Shown one piece after another: positions 1 to 6,318 of a stretch of DNA of 8,682 nucleotides. The DNA is from JBJEXX01 sp051886215 (GTDB lineage: Bacteria > Bacillota_I > Bacilli_A > RF39 > UBA660): contig JBJEXX010000092.1 in NCBI GenBank assembly GCA_051886215.1, forward strand, positions 1-8,682, given 5' to 3'. Made by a program: the position numbers and the translations under genes. The notes beneath the pieces are model-generated. The model saw only the letters and a program-made list of their open reading frames with translations, was not told where the DNA came from and did not search any database. Position 1 is the first letter of the stretch. Each line of letters opens with the position of its first letter.

Positions 1-908
1 TAGAAGGAAGTCAAATAACAAGTACAACAAATGTATTTAAAGAAGGAACAGTTGCGTATACGACATATCAAAACGAAGCAATACAAGGAAGAAGTAGTAA
101 AACAAAATTAATGGGTGACTTTGATTCAAGTAAAGAATCAAGTGGATTATATACATATCCAGATATGGAAGGCGGAACAACATACTATTATAGAGGAACA
201 GAAGTAAATAACTATGTAAGCTTTGGAGGATTTACATGGAGAATAGTAAGAGTATTAGAAGATGGAAGTGTAAGACTAATACTAGATGATAAAATAGACA
301 ATACAACATATAGATATAATAGTCAATATGATAATCCTTCATACGTAAAATATTCTACAAGTGATATAAAGGGAGTAGTAGATAATTGGTATAATACAAA
401 TTTAACTAATTATGATCAATATATAGCTGCAAGTACTTATTGTAGTGATACAAGAGAAGACAATGATAATAATCTTGCACAAATTTTAATTGCATCTGGT
501 GCTAAAAATGTATATGGAATATTTTCTAGAGGTGATTTGGTAGATACTGATAATGACGGTGAAAACGAAACGATTTATCTTAAACCGGATTTAAGTTGTA
601 ATGAAGAAGATAAAGTAGAAAGTAAAATTGCCTTATTAAGTGCGGATGAAGCCACTCTAGCAGGTGTTGGTGCACTAGATATATCAGGTAATTATTTGAA
701 AAAAAATTATATATGGTGGACAATGTCTCCATTTAATTTTTCAGATTATGCTTTTGCAACTTTGATTGATACTTACAATTTCGATTTTAGTAATACTAAG
801 GCAGTAAGTCTTGAAATTGGATATGTTCGTCCAGTTGTTACTCTAAAAGCTACAACAACTATTAACTCTGGAAGTGGAACAAATACTGATCCTTATATAA
901 TAGGATAA
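1..908 (+). CDS. Extracellular module protein, 5'-truncated by the window edge (WRIV...RPVVTL module family)
   Basis: The reading frame is open from the first complete codon (base 3), so the true start lies upstream. An internal ATG at 111 has no convincing ribosome site and is not the start. About 301 residues are visible, numbered here from base 3. They form one soluble module. It begins around GLYTYPD (49-55), continues with NNYVSFGGFTWRIVRV, then a Cys pair (C147, C199), a DTDNDGENE acidic loop (181-189) that resembles a partial calcium-binding loop, IALLSADEA, and YIWWTMSPF. It ends in VRPVVTLK and SGSGTNTDPY. The same landmarks occur in order in the two-module protein at 3667. I recognise this architecture from surface proteins of gut Bacilli but know no proven function; a C-type-lectin or FISUMP-like fold is a guess. 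The missing N-terminus should hold an export or anchoring signal. Codon use changes near base 350 (see findings). Confidence 0.75.
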   Translation, partial: EGSQITSTTNVFKEGTVAYTTYQNEAIQGRSSKTKLMGDFDSSKESSGLYTYPDMEGGTTYYYRGTEVNNYVSFGGFTWRIVRVLEDGSVRLILDDKIDNTTYRYNSQYDNPSYVKYSTSDIKGVVDNWYNTNLTNYDQYIAASTYCSDTREDNDNNLAQILIASGAKNVYGIFSRGDLVDTDNDGENETIYLKPDLSCNEEDKVESKIALLSADEATLAGVGALDISGNYLKKNYIWWTMSPFNFSDYAFATLIDTYNFDFSNTKAVSLEIGYVRPVVTLKATTTINSGSGTNTDPYIIG

Positions 909-922
909 ATAAATTTATAATA

Positions 923-960
923 AAAAAATAAGAATTTATAATTTATAATTCTTATTTTTT
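923..960. terminator. Bidirectional hairpin terminator between convergent genes
   Basis: A perfect 14-bp inverted repeat (arms 923-936 and 947-960, 10-base loop) is flanked by A-runs on one side and T-runs on the other, so it can work for both strands. The stem contains only one G:C pair, so it is thermodynamically weak. It starts 15 bases after the stop of the plus-strand gene. The stop codon of the minus-strand gene (952-954) lies inside the right arm. Confidence 0.65.
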
Positions 961-1446
961 ATTTTCATCTTTTTTAGCTAATAATTTAGTTTTCTCTATT
1001 TTGACATGATTGCTAATAAAATAATTATGATAATTCTGTAAAATCATTCTAGTTTCGTCCAAAGTATTTATATTAACCTTATAATTACTTATATTAGCAA
1101 TATATCTTTCTACAAAAAATTTATTTATATTAGGATTAGTATAAATCCATTCTTCTATAATAGAAAAATTTCTATTTTTTAAAGAAGCATAAAAAGCAAT
1201 ATTACTTCTAGCTTCATTTACAGTAGGATTTCCTATTTTACTAACATAATAGTTTTTAATGAAACTATAGATTAAAAAATAATTTTTAGTATCCTCATCT
1301 ATACCTAGTTTTTCATATTCTTTTTTATCAAAATATTCCATGCATTTTTTATTATCTAGATCATTATTGCAGTATTTTTTTAAATCATTTTTCAATATGT
1401 TTTCTTGTTGAACTAAATTATTGTTGTTATAATCTAAAAATTCCAT
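952..1446 (-). CDS. Hypothetical protein, 164 residues, no recognised family
   Basis: I do not recognise this protein. It is supported as a real gene by a good ribosome site (AAGAAGGAA, 5 bases before the ATG), a near-perfect promoter just upstream, and a terminator at its end. It is soluble-looking: no signal peptide and no membrane segment. It is rich in Asn, Lys, Ile and Tyr, probably mostly helical, with two cysteines near the N-terminus (C26, C35) and a lysine-rich end (LLAKKDENKK). Charged and aromatic residues alternate in stretches such as KNYFLIYSFIKNYY. The central part (residues 70-120, including NPTVNEARSNIAFYASLK and IEEWIYTNPNINKFFVERY) looks like the folded core. It stands alone on its strand, so the context gives no function. 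A small cytoplasmic or regulatory protein is possible but unproven. Confidence 0.7.
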   Translation of the reverse strand: MEFLDYNNNNLVQQENILKNDLKKYCNNDLDNKKCMEYFDKKEYEKLGIDEDTKNYFLIYSFIKNYYVSKIGNPTVNEARSNIAFYASLKNRNFSIIEEWIYTNPNINKFFVERYIANISNYKVNINTLDETRMILQNYHNYFISNHVKIEKTKLLAKKDENKK

Positions 1447-1478
1447 ATTATTCCTTCTTTCTTTTAAAATGCTTACAT

Positions 1479-1507
1479 ATTATATCATTTATTATTTGTT
1501 TTGTCAA
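1479..1507 (-). promoter_or_regulatory. Strong sigma-A promoter for the minus-strand hypothetical gene
   Basis: On the minus strand there is a consensus -35 TTGACA (1502-1507), a 17-bp spacer and a consensus -10 TATAAT (1479-1484), preceded by TGA, an extended -10. Predicted transcription starts near 1472, giving a leader of about 26 bases before the ATG at 1446. It interleaves with the truB promoter. Confidence 0.85.
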
Positions 1508-1524
1508 AATTATTTTGTTATAAT
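1496..1524 (+). promoter_or_regulatory. Extended -10 promoter for truB
   Basis: The -10 TATAAT (1519-1524) is preceded by TGT (extended -10). The -35 candidate TTGTTT (1496-1501) matches consensus at three of six positions, with a 17-bp spacer. Predicted start is near 1531, leaving a leader of only about 13 bases. The -35 element of the opposing promoter (1502-1507) lies within this spacer, so two polymerases could not occupy both promoters at once. Confidence 0.7.
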
Positions 1525-1531
1525 CTAGATA

Positions 1532-1537
1532 GTGAGG
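1532..1537 (+). promoter_or_regulatory. Ribosome binding site that fixes the truB start
   Basis: GTGAGG lies 6 bases before ATG 1544. The GTG at 1532 could be read as an in-frame start, but it has no ribosome site of its own, sits at the predicted transcription start, and would add four residues (MRFF) ahead of the normal TruB N-terminus MNGIIVIDKP. The bases are therefore best read as Shine-Dalgarno sequence. Confidence 0.75.
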
Positions 1538-1543
1538 TTCTTT

Positions 1544-2392
1544 ATGAATGGTATTATAGTAATAGATAAACCAGAAGATTATACAAGTAGGGATATTGTA
1601 AATATTATTTCAAAACAAATTGGTACAAAAAAAGTTGGACATACTGGAACACTTGATCCATTGGCAACAGGTGTACTTGTAATAGGAGTTAATAAAGCCA
1701 CTAAAATATTGGAATTATTATTTTCTGATGAAAAAGAATATATTGCGGAAGTAAAAATGGGAATTTTAACAGATACTCTAGATATAACGGGAAATGTTTT
1801 AAAAGAAGATTATAACTTTTCAATAACTGAAGATAAAATAAAACAAGCTTTTAAACACTACCAAGGTAAATATATGCAAGAAGTTCCAATATATTCTGCA
1901 GTAAAAATAAATGGTAAGAAATTATATGAATATGCTAGAAATGAAGAAAAAGTAAATCTTCCAAAAAAGGAAGTTAATATCAAAGAAATTGAGTTATTAG
2001 AATTTAATGAAGCTAGCTTTAAATTTAAATGTAAAGTAAGCAAAGGAACTTACATTAGAAGTTTAATAAGGGATATAGGAAATTATTTAAATATTTATTG
2101 TACCATGAGTTCTTTAAGAAGAATTAAACAAGGAATATTTACTATTGATATGGCTAATAACCTAGAAGATATTGCTAATAATAATTTTAAATTTATAAGT
2201 TTAAAAGATGCTTTGATTAATTATAAACAAATAGAAGTAGATGATAAATTATTATTTAAAATTAAAAATGGACAAAAACTTACTAAAAAATATAATGAAG
2301 ATATTATTGTTTTTACTTATAAAAATGAAGTTATTGCTATTTATGAAAAATCTTTTAACTATTATAAAGCTAAAAAAGTATTAGTTGTCTAA
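1544..2392 (+). CDS. truB: tRNA pseudouridine(55) synthase TruB
   Basis: This enzyme isomerises uridine 55 in the T-loop of most tRNAs to pseudouridine in the cytoplasm. The protein has 282 residues, near the usual bacterial length. It starts with the family opening MNGIIVIDKP and has the catalytic motif GHTGTLDPLATG (residues 32-43, catalytic Asp38). Further family motifs are the VPIYSAVKINGKKLYEYAR stretch and KGTYIRSLIRDIG in the catalytic domain. The last ~70 residues resemble the small C-terminal RNA-binding (PUA-like) domain. No key residue is missing. In many Firmicutes truB is next to ribF or rbfA; here it is followed by envelope genes, which is less usual. It has its own promoter and no clear terminator, so some readthrough into the next gene is possible. 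Confidence 0.97.
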   Translation: MNGIIVIDKPEDYTSRDIVNIISKQIGTKKVGHTGTLDPLATGVLVIGVNKATKILELLFSDEKEYIAEVKMGILTDTLDITGNVLKEDYNFSITEDKIKQAFKHYQGKYMQEVPIYSAVKINGKKLYEYARNEEKVNLPKKEVNIKEIELLEFNEASFKFKCKVSKGTYIRSLIRDIGNYLNIYCTMSSLRRIKQGIFTIDMANNLEDIANNNFKFISLKDALINYKQIEVDDKLLFKIKNGQKLTKKYNEDIIVFTYKNEVIAIYEKSFNYYKAKKVLVV

Positions 2393-2412
2393 TATTGTCT
2401 TTTATGTTAGTA

Positions 2413-2418
2413 TATAAT
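2413..2418 (+). promoter_or_regulatory. Possible -10 element upstream of the CapA-like gene
   Basis: A consensus TATAAT sits 24 bases before the start codon, but no good -35 lies at the right distance. TTGTCT copies at 2385 and 2395 are spaced 22 and 12 bp away, too long and too short. The gene may instead depend on readthrough from truB. A good ribosome site, AAGGAG (2431-2436), lies 5 bases before the ATG. Confidence 0.35.
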
Positions 2419-2441
2419 TAATAATAGTATAAGGAGTATAT

Positions 2442-3605
2442 ATGAAAAAAAAGAAATTTAAACTAAAAAGAAAAGTTAAATTTATATTTTTATTATTAAT
2501 ATTAGTTTTAGTAGGTGTTTTTTGTTTCGGATATGATCTTTATGAAAATAGTAAACCAAAAAAAGAGGTTTCAAAACCAGTACAAAAAGAAGAAAAATAT
2601 CCAAAAGAATATAAAGCTTCTTTAGTAATGGTAGGAGATGCATTAATTCATAATAGCGTATATGATGATGCTAAAACTGCAGATGGTTATGATTTTAAAC
2701 CTATGCTTGAAAATATAAAACCAATAATTCAAGAATATGATTTAGCGTATTATAATCAGGAAACTATTTTAGGAGGTACAGAATTAGGACTTTCTAATTA
2801 TCCTAGATTTAATTCACCATATGAGGTTGGAGATGCTTTTATAGATGCTGGATTTAATCTTGTTTCTTTAGCTAATAACCATACTATGGATCGAGGAGTA
2901 GAAGCTGTTGAGAACTCGTTAACTTATTGGAAAAAACAAGAAAATGTTTACACTGCAGGTAGTTATTCTTCATTTGAAGAAAGAGATACTGCTAAAATAA
3001 GTGAGGTAAATGGTATAAAATACGTCATGTTATCTTATACTGTATGGACTAATGGGTTAACTCCACCTGTTGGAGAGGAATACTATGATAATGTTTATAG
3101 CGATGAATTAGCCAAAGCAGATGTTGAAAGAGTTAGAGATAAGTGTGATGTAGTTATGGTAGCTATGCACTGGGGAACAGAAAATTCTAATGTTGTTGAT
3201 TATCAACAAGAAGCAATCGCAGAGTATTTATCAGAATTAGGAGTAGATATAATAATCGGAGCTCATCCGCATGTAGTTCAAAAAATAGGATATGTAAATG
3301 ATACATTGGTAATATATTCTTTAGGTAACTTTTTATCAGGACAAATTGGCACGGATAAAAGAAGTGGATTAATTGCTAGTGTTGATATAACAAAAACTGT
3401 TAATAAGGATAAAACAGAATCTATTAAAATTGATAATATAAAAGCTGAATTTATTTATACTTATCATGATGATTATTCTCATAATTTTAAATTATATTGT
3501 TATAAAGATTTAAATGATAGTATATTACCTGGTTATAAAGATTATTTTAATACATTAAGAGAAACAATAGATAACGAGAGTGTAAAAATAGAAGAACTTA
3601 ATTAG
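2442..3605 (+). CDS. CapA/PgsA-family membrane-anchored protein (metallophosphatase fold)
   Basis: The 387-residue protein has a short basic N-terminus, one membrane helix (about residues 13-30), a Lys/Pro linker, then an extracellular PGA_cap domain (about 58-345). Family motifs in order are MVGDALIH (63-70), YYNQET (103-108), ANNHTMDRG (144-152), AMHWGTE (241-247), GAHPHVVQ (273-280) and SLGNFLSG (293-300). The Asp, Asn and His residues match the metal-binding positions of calcineurin-like phosphoesterases. CapA is known from poly-gamma-glutamate capsule systems, but no capB or capC synthase lies nearby. Many such stand-alone members exist without proof of a polyglutamate role, so an unknown surface phosphoesterase or polymer-handling role is equally possible. 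The Cys at 28 does not sit in a convincing lipobox, so an uncleaved helix anchor is more likely. A small hairpin ends the gene. Confidence 0.9.
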   Translation: MKKKKFKLKRKVKFIFLLLILVLVGVFCFGYDLYENSKPKKEVSKPVQKEEKYPKEYKASLVMVGDALIHNSVYDDAKTADGYDFKPMLENIKPIIQEYDLAYYNQETILGGTELGLSNYPRFNSPYEVGDAFIDAGFNLVSLANNHTMDRGVEAVENSLTYWKKQENVYTAGSYSSFEERDTAKISEVNGIKYVMLSYTVWTNGLTPPVGEEYYDNVYSDELAKADVERVRDKCDVVMVAMHWGTENSNVVDYQQEAIAEYLSELGVDIIIGAHPHVVQKIGYVNDTLVIYSLGNFLSGQIGTDKRSGLIASVDITKTVNKDKTESIKIDNIKAEFIYTYHDDYSHNFKLYCYKDLNDSILPGYKDYFNTLRETIDNESVKIEELN

Positions 3606-3612
3606 TTCTTTT
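3592..3612 (+). terminator. Weak intrinsic terminator at the end of the CapA-like gene
   Basis: A 7-bp stem (3592-3598 with 3604-3610, 5-base loop) is followed by a short T-run ending at 3612. It overlaps the stop codon (3603-3605), and the next promoter begins immediately after it. Confidence 0.45.
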
Positions 3613-3615
3613 ATG

Positions 3616-3644
3616 TTGAATTATGTATTATTATTTGTTATAAT
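3616..3644 (+). promoter_or_regulatory. Sigma-A promoter for the two-module protein and glycosidase pair
   Basis: The -35 is TTGAAT (3616-3621, four of six matches), with a 17-bp spacer and a consensus -10 TATAAT (3639-3644) preceded by TGT. The predicted start is near 3651, about 16 bases before the ATG at 3667. The ribosome site GGAG (3656-3659) is 7 bases from the start codon. Confidence 0.8.
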
Positions 3645-3666
3645 TTAAAATAGTTGGAGTGATGAT

Positions 3667-5100
3667 ATGGATAAGAAAAAAATTGTTGAAATAGAAGTGT
3701 TAGGATCAACTAAAGAAGAAGATTATACTAAACCTATTCAAGTAATAGAAAAAAGAAGTGAGAAAAATAAAATAAAAGATAAATCTATCAATTCTACTTC
3801 AACTTCTAAACCTAAAAGAAGATTAAAAAAAGGACTTTTACAAAAGATATTTTGTATATTAAGTGCTTTATTTATATTGGGATGTTTTATATTGTATGGC
3901 TCTAGACTAGTTAAATATTATAGAATATATAATCCTAAAGATAATACTAATACAACTAATGCTTTAGCGGATGCAATACTTAAAGAATCTAGCGTAGTAA
4001 CTTCGGGTGAAGGTTTATACAGAGTATCTGGAAGTTATATATATAAAGGCCAAAATGTTAATAATTATTTAAAATATTCTAATTTTACATGGAGAATATT
4101 AAAAATAGGAACTGATGGAACTATAGATTTAATATTAGATGATAGTATTAATGTTATATCATTTGATAAAGAATCTACTGATTATAGAGAATCTGATATT
4201 AATGAATATTTAAATAAAGTATTTATTAAGAATCTTAATACTGATTTATTAGTGAAAACAAGCGTTTGTTTAGACAAAGTAGAAGATGTAAATAGTATTA
4301 GTTGTAATGATACTAATGTTGATAATTATGTTAAAATAATTGATATTAGTACATTCTTAAATAGTAAAGTAGATGATACTACATTTATCAGCGATGAATA
4401 TACTTCTAATATTTGGACTAGCAACACATCAAATAATAAAGTTTGGTCTATAAATGGATTAAGTTTATCTCAAACTGCTCCAGATGAAGCTTATTTCGTA
4501 AAACCTGTTGTTACATTAAATAACACTAATAAATTGTTAAGTGGAAAAGGAACAAAAGATAAACCTTATGAAATAGAAAAAAAGAATGGTGTTCAAGTTG
4601 GTGATTATGTACAATTAGGTGAAGATAATTATATTATTTATGAAATGGACAAAGATATAGTAAAATTACAATCAACAAGTATTGATAAGTTAGGATTGTA
4701 TAGCTATTCTGATGTTAGTGTTAAATTTGATATTAATGATAATTCTAGCGTTGCTAATTATTTAAACACTGAATATTATAATAGTTTAAGTTATAAAGAT
4801 AAGTTGGAAAAAACAACTTGGTACACAGGTAGATATAATGGAAAATATAACGATATTTATAAAGATAGTGCAGAAAGTTATATTGGTATGCTTAATGTAA
4901 GTGATATTAAATTTGGTAATTTATATGGTTATTATTTGTTGACACCTGTTTCAAATAATAAAGTATATATATATGAAGAGGAATTAGAAGCATCAAAGAC
5001 TAATATTACAAGATATATACGTCCTACAATTGCAATTAAGAAAAATATTTTAAAATCAGGAAAAGGTTTGCAAGATAATCCATACAAAGTAGGTGAGTAA
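3667..5100 (+). CDS. Membrane-anchored surface protein with two tandem WRIV/RPVVTL-type modules
   Basis: The 477-residue protein has a basic cytoplasmic tail (1-56), one membrane helix (about 57-78) and two extracellular modules. Module A (about 116-303) shows GLYRVSGSYIYKG, NNYLKYSNFTWRILKI, a Cys pair (C201, C213), NIWTSNTSNN and VKPVVTL, and ends in SGKGTKDKPYEI. Module B (about 307-477) shows VQVGDYVQLGEDNYIIYEM, YIGMLNVSDIKFG, YYLLTPVSNN and IRPTIAIKK, and ends in SGKGLQDNPYKVGE. Module A matches the left gene closely, including NNY...FTWRI and LILDD. Module B is more diverged and lacks the cysteines. No catalytic motif is evident. I infer binding or structural modules held at the outer face of the membrane. 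There is no signal peptidase site or sorting motif, so it should stay in the membrane. The gene is directly followed by the glycosidase, with which it is translationally coupled. Confidence 0.8.
   Translation: MDKKKIVEIEVLGSTKEEDYTKPIQVIEKRSEKNKIKDKSINSTSTSKPKRRLKKGLLQKIFCILSALFILGCFILYGSRLVKYYRIYNPKDNTNTTNALADAILKESSVVTSGEGLYRVSGSYIYKGQNVNNYLKYSNFTWRILKIGTDGTIDLILDDSINVISFDKESTDYRESDINEYLNKVFIKNLNTDLLVKTSVCLDKVEDVNSISCNDTNVDNYVKIIDISTFLNSKVDDTTFISDEYTSNIWTSNTSNNKVWSINGLSLSQTAPDEAYFVKPVVTLNNTNKLLSGKGTKDKPYEIEKKNGVQVGDYVQLGEDNYIIYEMDKDIVKLQSTSIDKLGLYSYSDVSVKFDINDNSSVANYLNTEYYNSLSYKDKLEKTTWYTGRYNGKYNDIYKDSAESYIGMLNVSDIKFGNLYGYYLLTPVSNNKVYIYEEELEASKTNITRYIRPTIAIKKNILKSGKGLQDNPYKVGE
5091..5097 (+). 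promoter_or_regulatory. Ribosome binding site within the end of the preceding gene
   Basis: AGGTGAG overlaps the last codons of the two-module gene and lies 4 bases before ATG 5102. The start codon follows the upstream stop TAA (5098-5100) after a single base, a layout typical of translational coupling. GTG 5093 is an in-frame alternative but overlaps this site and lacks its own. Confidence 0.7.
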
Positions 5101-5101
5101 G

Positions 5102-6217
5102 ATGAAAAAAAGAAGTGAAAAATATAAAGAAGAAAATACAGAACAAAAAATCACAAAAGTAAAAGGCGAAAAAAAATCTAAAAAACCTAAAAAAAAGAAA
5201 GAACAAAAACTTTATAAAACAACTATTTTATTTATTATTCTTGATATTTTAGTAGCTATTTGCTTTTTTGTCTTATATGGACCTTTTTCTTATTTTAGAA
5301 ATGTTTTAGTAACAACTGCTTTAAAGACTAAAACTCATGCTTGGATTGCTTATACTTTTTTTAGTGAAGAAAGAGTAAACAAAATTAATTCACAATTTTC
5401 TTATATTCCTTTAACAGATGATGTTGATTTAGATCAAATTGTTATTGATAATAGTGAAAAGAAAAAATATGATAATGAGTACGATAAAGCAATTTTAACT
5501 CGTGATAAAGGAAATAAAGATTATAAACTGTTAAATATAGAGGTCGCTGGTTACAATGCTTACTTAGTGGCTATATATAATCCTGCCAAAGTAAAATTAA
5601 TAACCTCTAAAAGTTTTAATACAGGAAGTGGAGCTGAAAAAGTTAAAAATATCTGTGAACGTTTAGGCGGATTAGTTTGTATTAATGGGGGAATGTTCCA
5701 AGATACTACTGGATGGGGAAGTGATATTCCTCAAGGATATTTAATAAAAGATGGACAAATAATTTGGTCTGATCATAATCTAAAAGCTAATCTGATAGGA
5801 TTTAATAAAGATAATAAATTAGTATTAATGAACGCAACAGGAGAAGAAGCTATTCAAAAAGGAATGCGCGATGCTTTAGAATTTGGACCATTCTTAATAG
5901 TTAATGGCAAAGAAATTGAACAAACAACAAGTCAAGCTGGTGGTTATGATAGAGCGGCACGTGTTGCGATTGCTCAAAGAAAAGATGGAGTAGTATTATT
6001 TCTAGTTACTGATGGAGTACATACTAAAGGACCAACTTTAAAAGAAGTTGCGCAAACTCTTTCCTTATATGGAGCTTATAATGCTGCTAATTTAGATGGT
6101 GGAACCTCATCTCAATTAGTTATTAAAGGAGAACTTATAAATACACCTCTAACTATATATGGTAAAAAAGTAGAAGGTGGTAGAGAAGTTGTAAGTGGTT
6201 GGGGATTAATTCCTTAA
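5102..6217 (+). CDS. Phosphodiester glycosidase family protein (NAGPA domain), membrane-anchored
   Basis: The protein has 371 residues from ATG 5102. It has a very lysine-rich cytoplasmic tail (1-38), one membrane helix (about 39-60), then the conserved juxtamembrane piece YGPFSYFRNVLVTTAL. The NAGPA domain fills about 145-371. Family signatures are GGLVCINGGMF (189-199), EFGPFLIVNGK (260-270), ARVAIAQRKDG (286-296), VTDG (302-305) and NAANLDGGTSSQLV (327-340). The family is named after the mammalian enzyme that removes GlcNAc from phosphodiester-linked mannose-6-phosphate tags. Bacterial members act, or are thought to act, on sugar-phosphodiester linkages of surface polymers, but this one's substrate cannot be told from sequence. 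Location outside the membrane next to a CapA-like protein and a sortase suggests work on envelope glycans. No motif appears lost. Confidence 0.92.
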   Translation: MKKRSEKYKEENTEQKITKVKGEKKSKKPKKKKEQKLYKTTILFIILDILVAICFFVLYGPFSYFRNVLVTTALKTKTHAWIAYTFFSEERVNKINSQFSYIPLTDDVDLDQIVIDNSEKKKYDNEYDKAILTRDKGNKDYKLLNIEVAGYNAYLVAIYNPAKVKLITSKSFNTGSGAEKVKNICERLGGLVCINGGMFQDTTGWGSDIPQGYLIKDGQIIWSDHNLKANLIGFNKDNKLVLMNATGEEAIQKGMRDALEFGPFLIVNGKEIEQTTSQAGGYDRAARVAIAQRKDGVVLFLVTDGVHTKGPTLKEVAQTLSLYGAYNAANLDGGTSSQLVIKGELINTPLTIYGKKVEGGREVVSGWGLIP

Positions 6218-6229
6218 TAAAATAACATT

Positions 6230-6257
6230 AAAGATCAATAATTATTATTGATCTTTT
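6230..6257 (+). terminator. Intrinsic terminator after the glycosidase gene
   Basis: A perfect 11-bp inverted repeat (AAAGATCAATA, 6230-6240, with 6246-6256, 5-base loop) is followed by a T-run. It ends the two-gene unit 12 bases after the stop codon, and the sortase promoter starts only four bases downstream. Confidence 0.75.
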
Positions 6258-6260
6258 CTA

Positions 6261-6289
6261 TTGATAAATTTATTTGTTTTTGATATTAT
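6261..6289 (+). promoter_or_regulatory. Sigma-A promoter for the sortase gene
   Basis: The -35 is TTGATA (6261-6266, five of six), with a 17-bp spacer and a -10 TATTAT (6284-6289, five of six) preceded by TGA. The predicted start is near 6296, about 23 bases before ATG 6319. The ribosome site is AAGGA (6304-6308), somewhat distant, or GTGG (6311-6314). Confidence 0.8.
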
Positions 6290-6318
6290 TTATATAGAAT
6301 AATAAGGATAGTGGTTAT

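Noticed and set aside
111..113. ATG 111 as start of the left gene
   Set aside because: The frame is open to the window edge, there is no ribosome site before the ATG, and no signal or anchor follows it, which a surface module would need.
1..908. Diversity-generating retroelement target gene (C-type lectin-like variable protein)
   Set aside because: No reverse transcriptase or template repeat is visible, and the fold assignment is itself uncertain.
1532..1543. GTG start for truB at 1532, adding four residues
   Set aside because: These bases form the ribosome site and lie at the predicted transcription start; TruB proteins begin at the MNGIIVIDKP encoded from 1544.
1858..2043. Minus-strand open frame inside truB
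   Set aside because: It is a shadow of the well-supported truB gene, with low-complexity composition and no ribosome site.
2517..2540. Lipobox in the CapA-like protein around Cys28
   Set aside because: The residues before the Cys (VGVF) do not fit the L-[AS]-[GA]-C pattern, so an uncleaved helix anchor is more likely.
2442..3605. A full poly-gamma-glutamate capsule (capBCA) operon
   Set aside because: Only a CapA-like protein is present; no CapB ligase or CapC membrane protein lies in the window.
5093..5101. GTG start for the glycosidase at 5093
   Set aside because: It overlaps the AGGTGAG ribosome site that serves ATG 5102 and has no ribosome site of its own.
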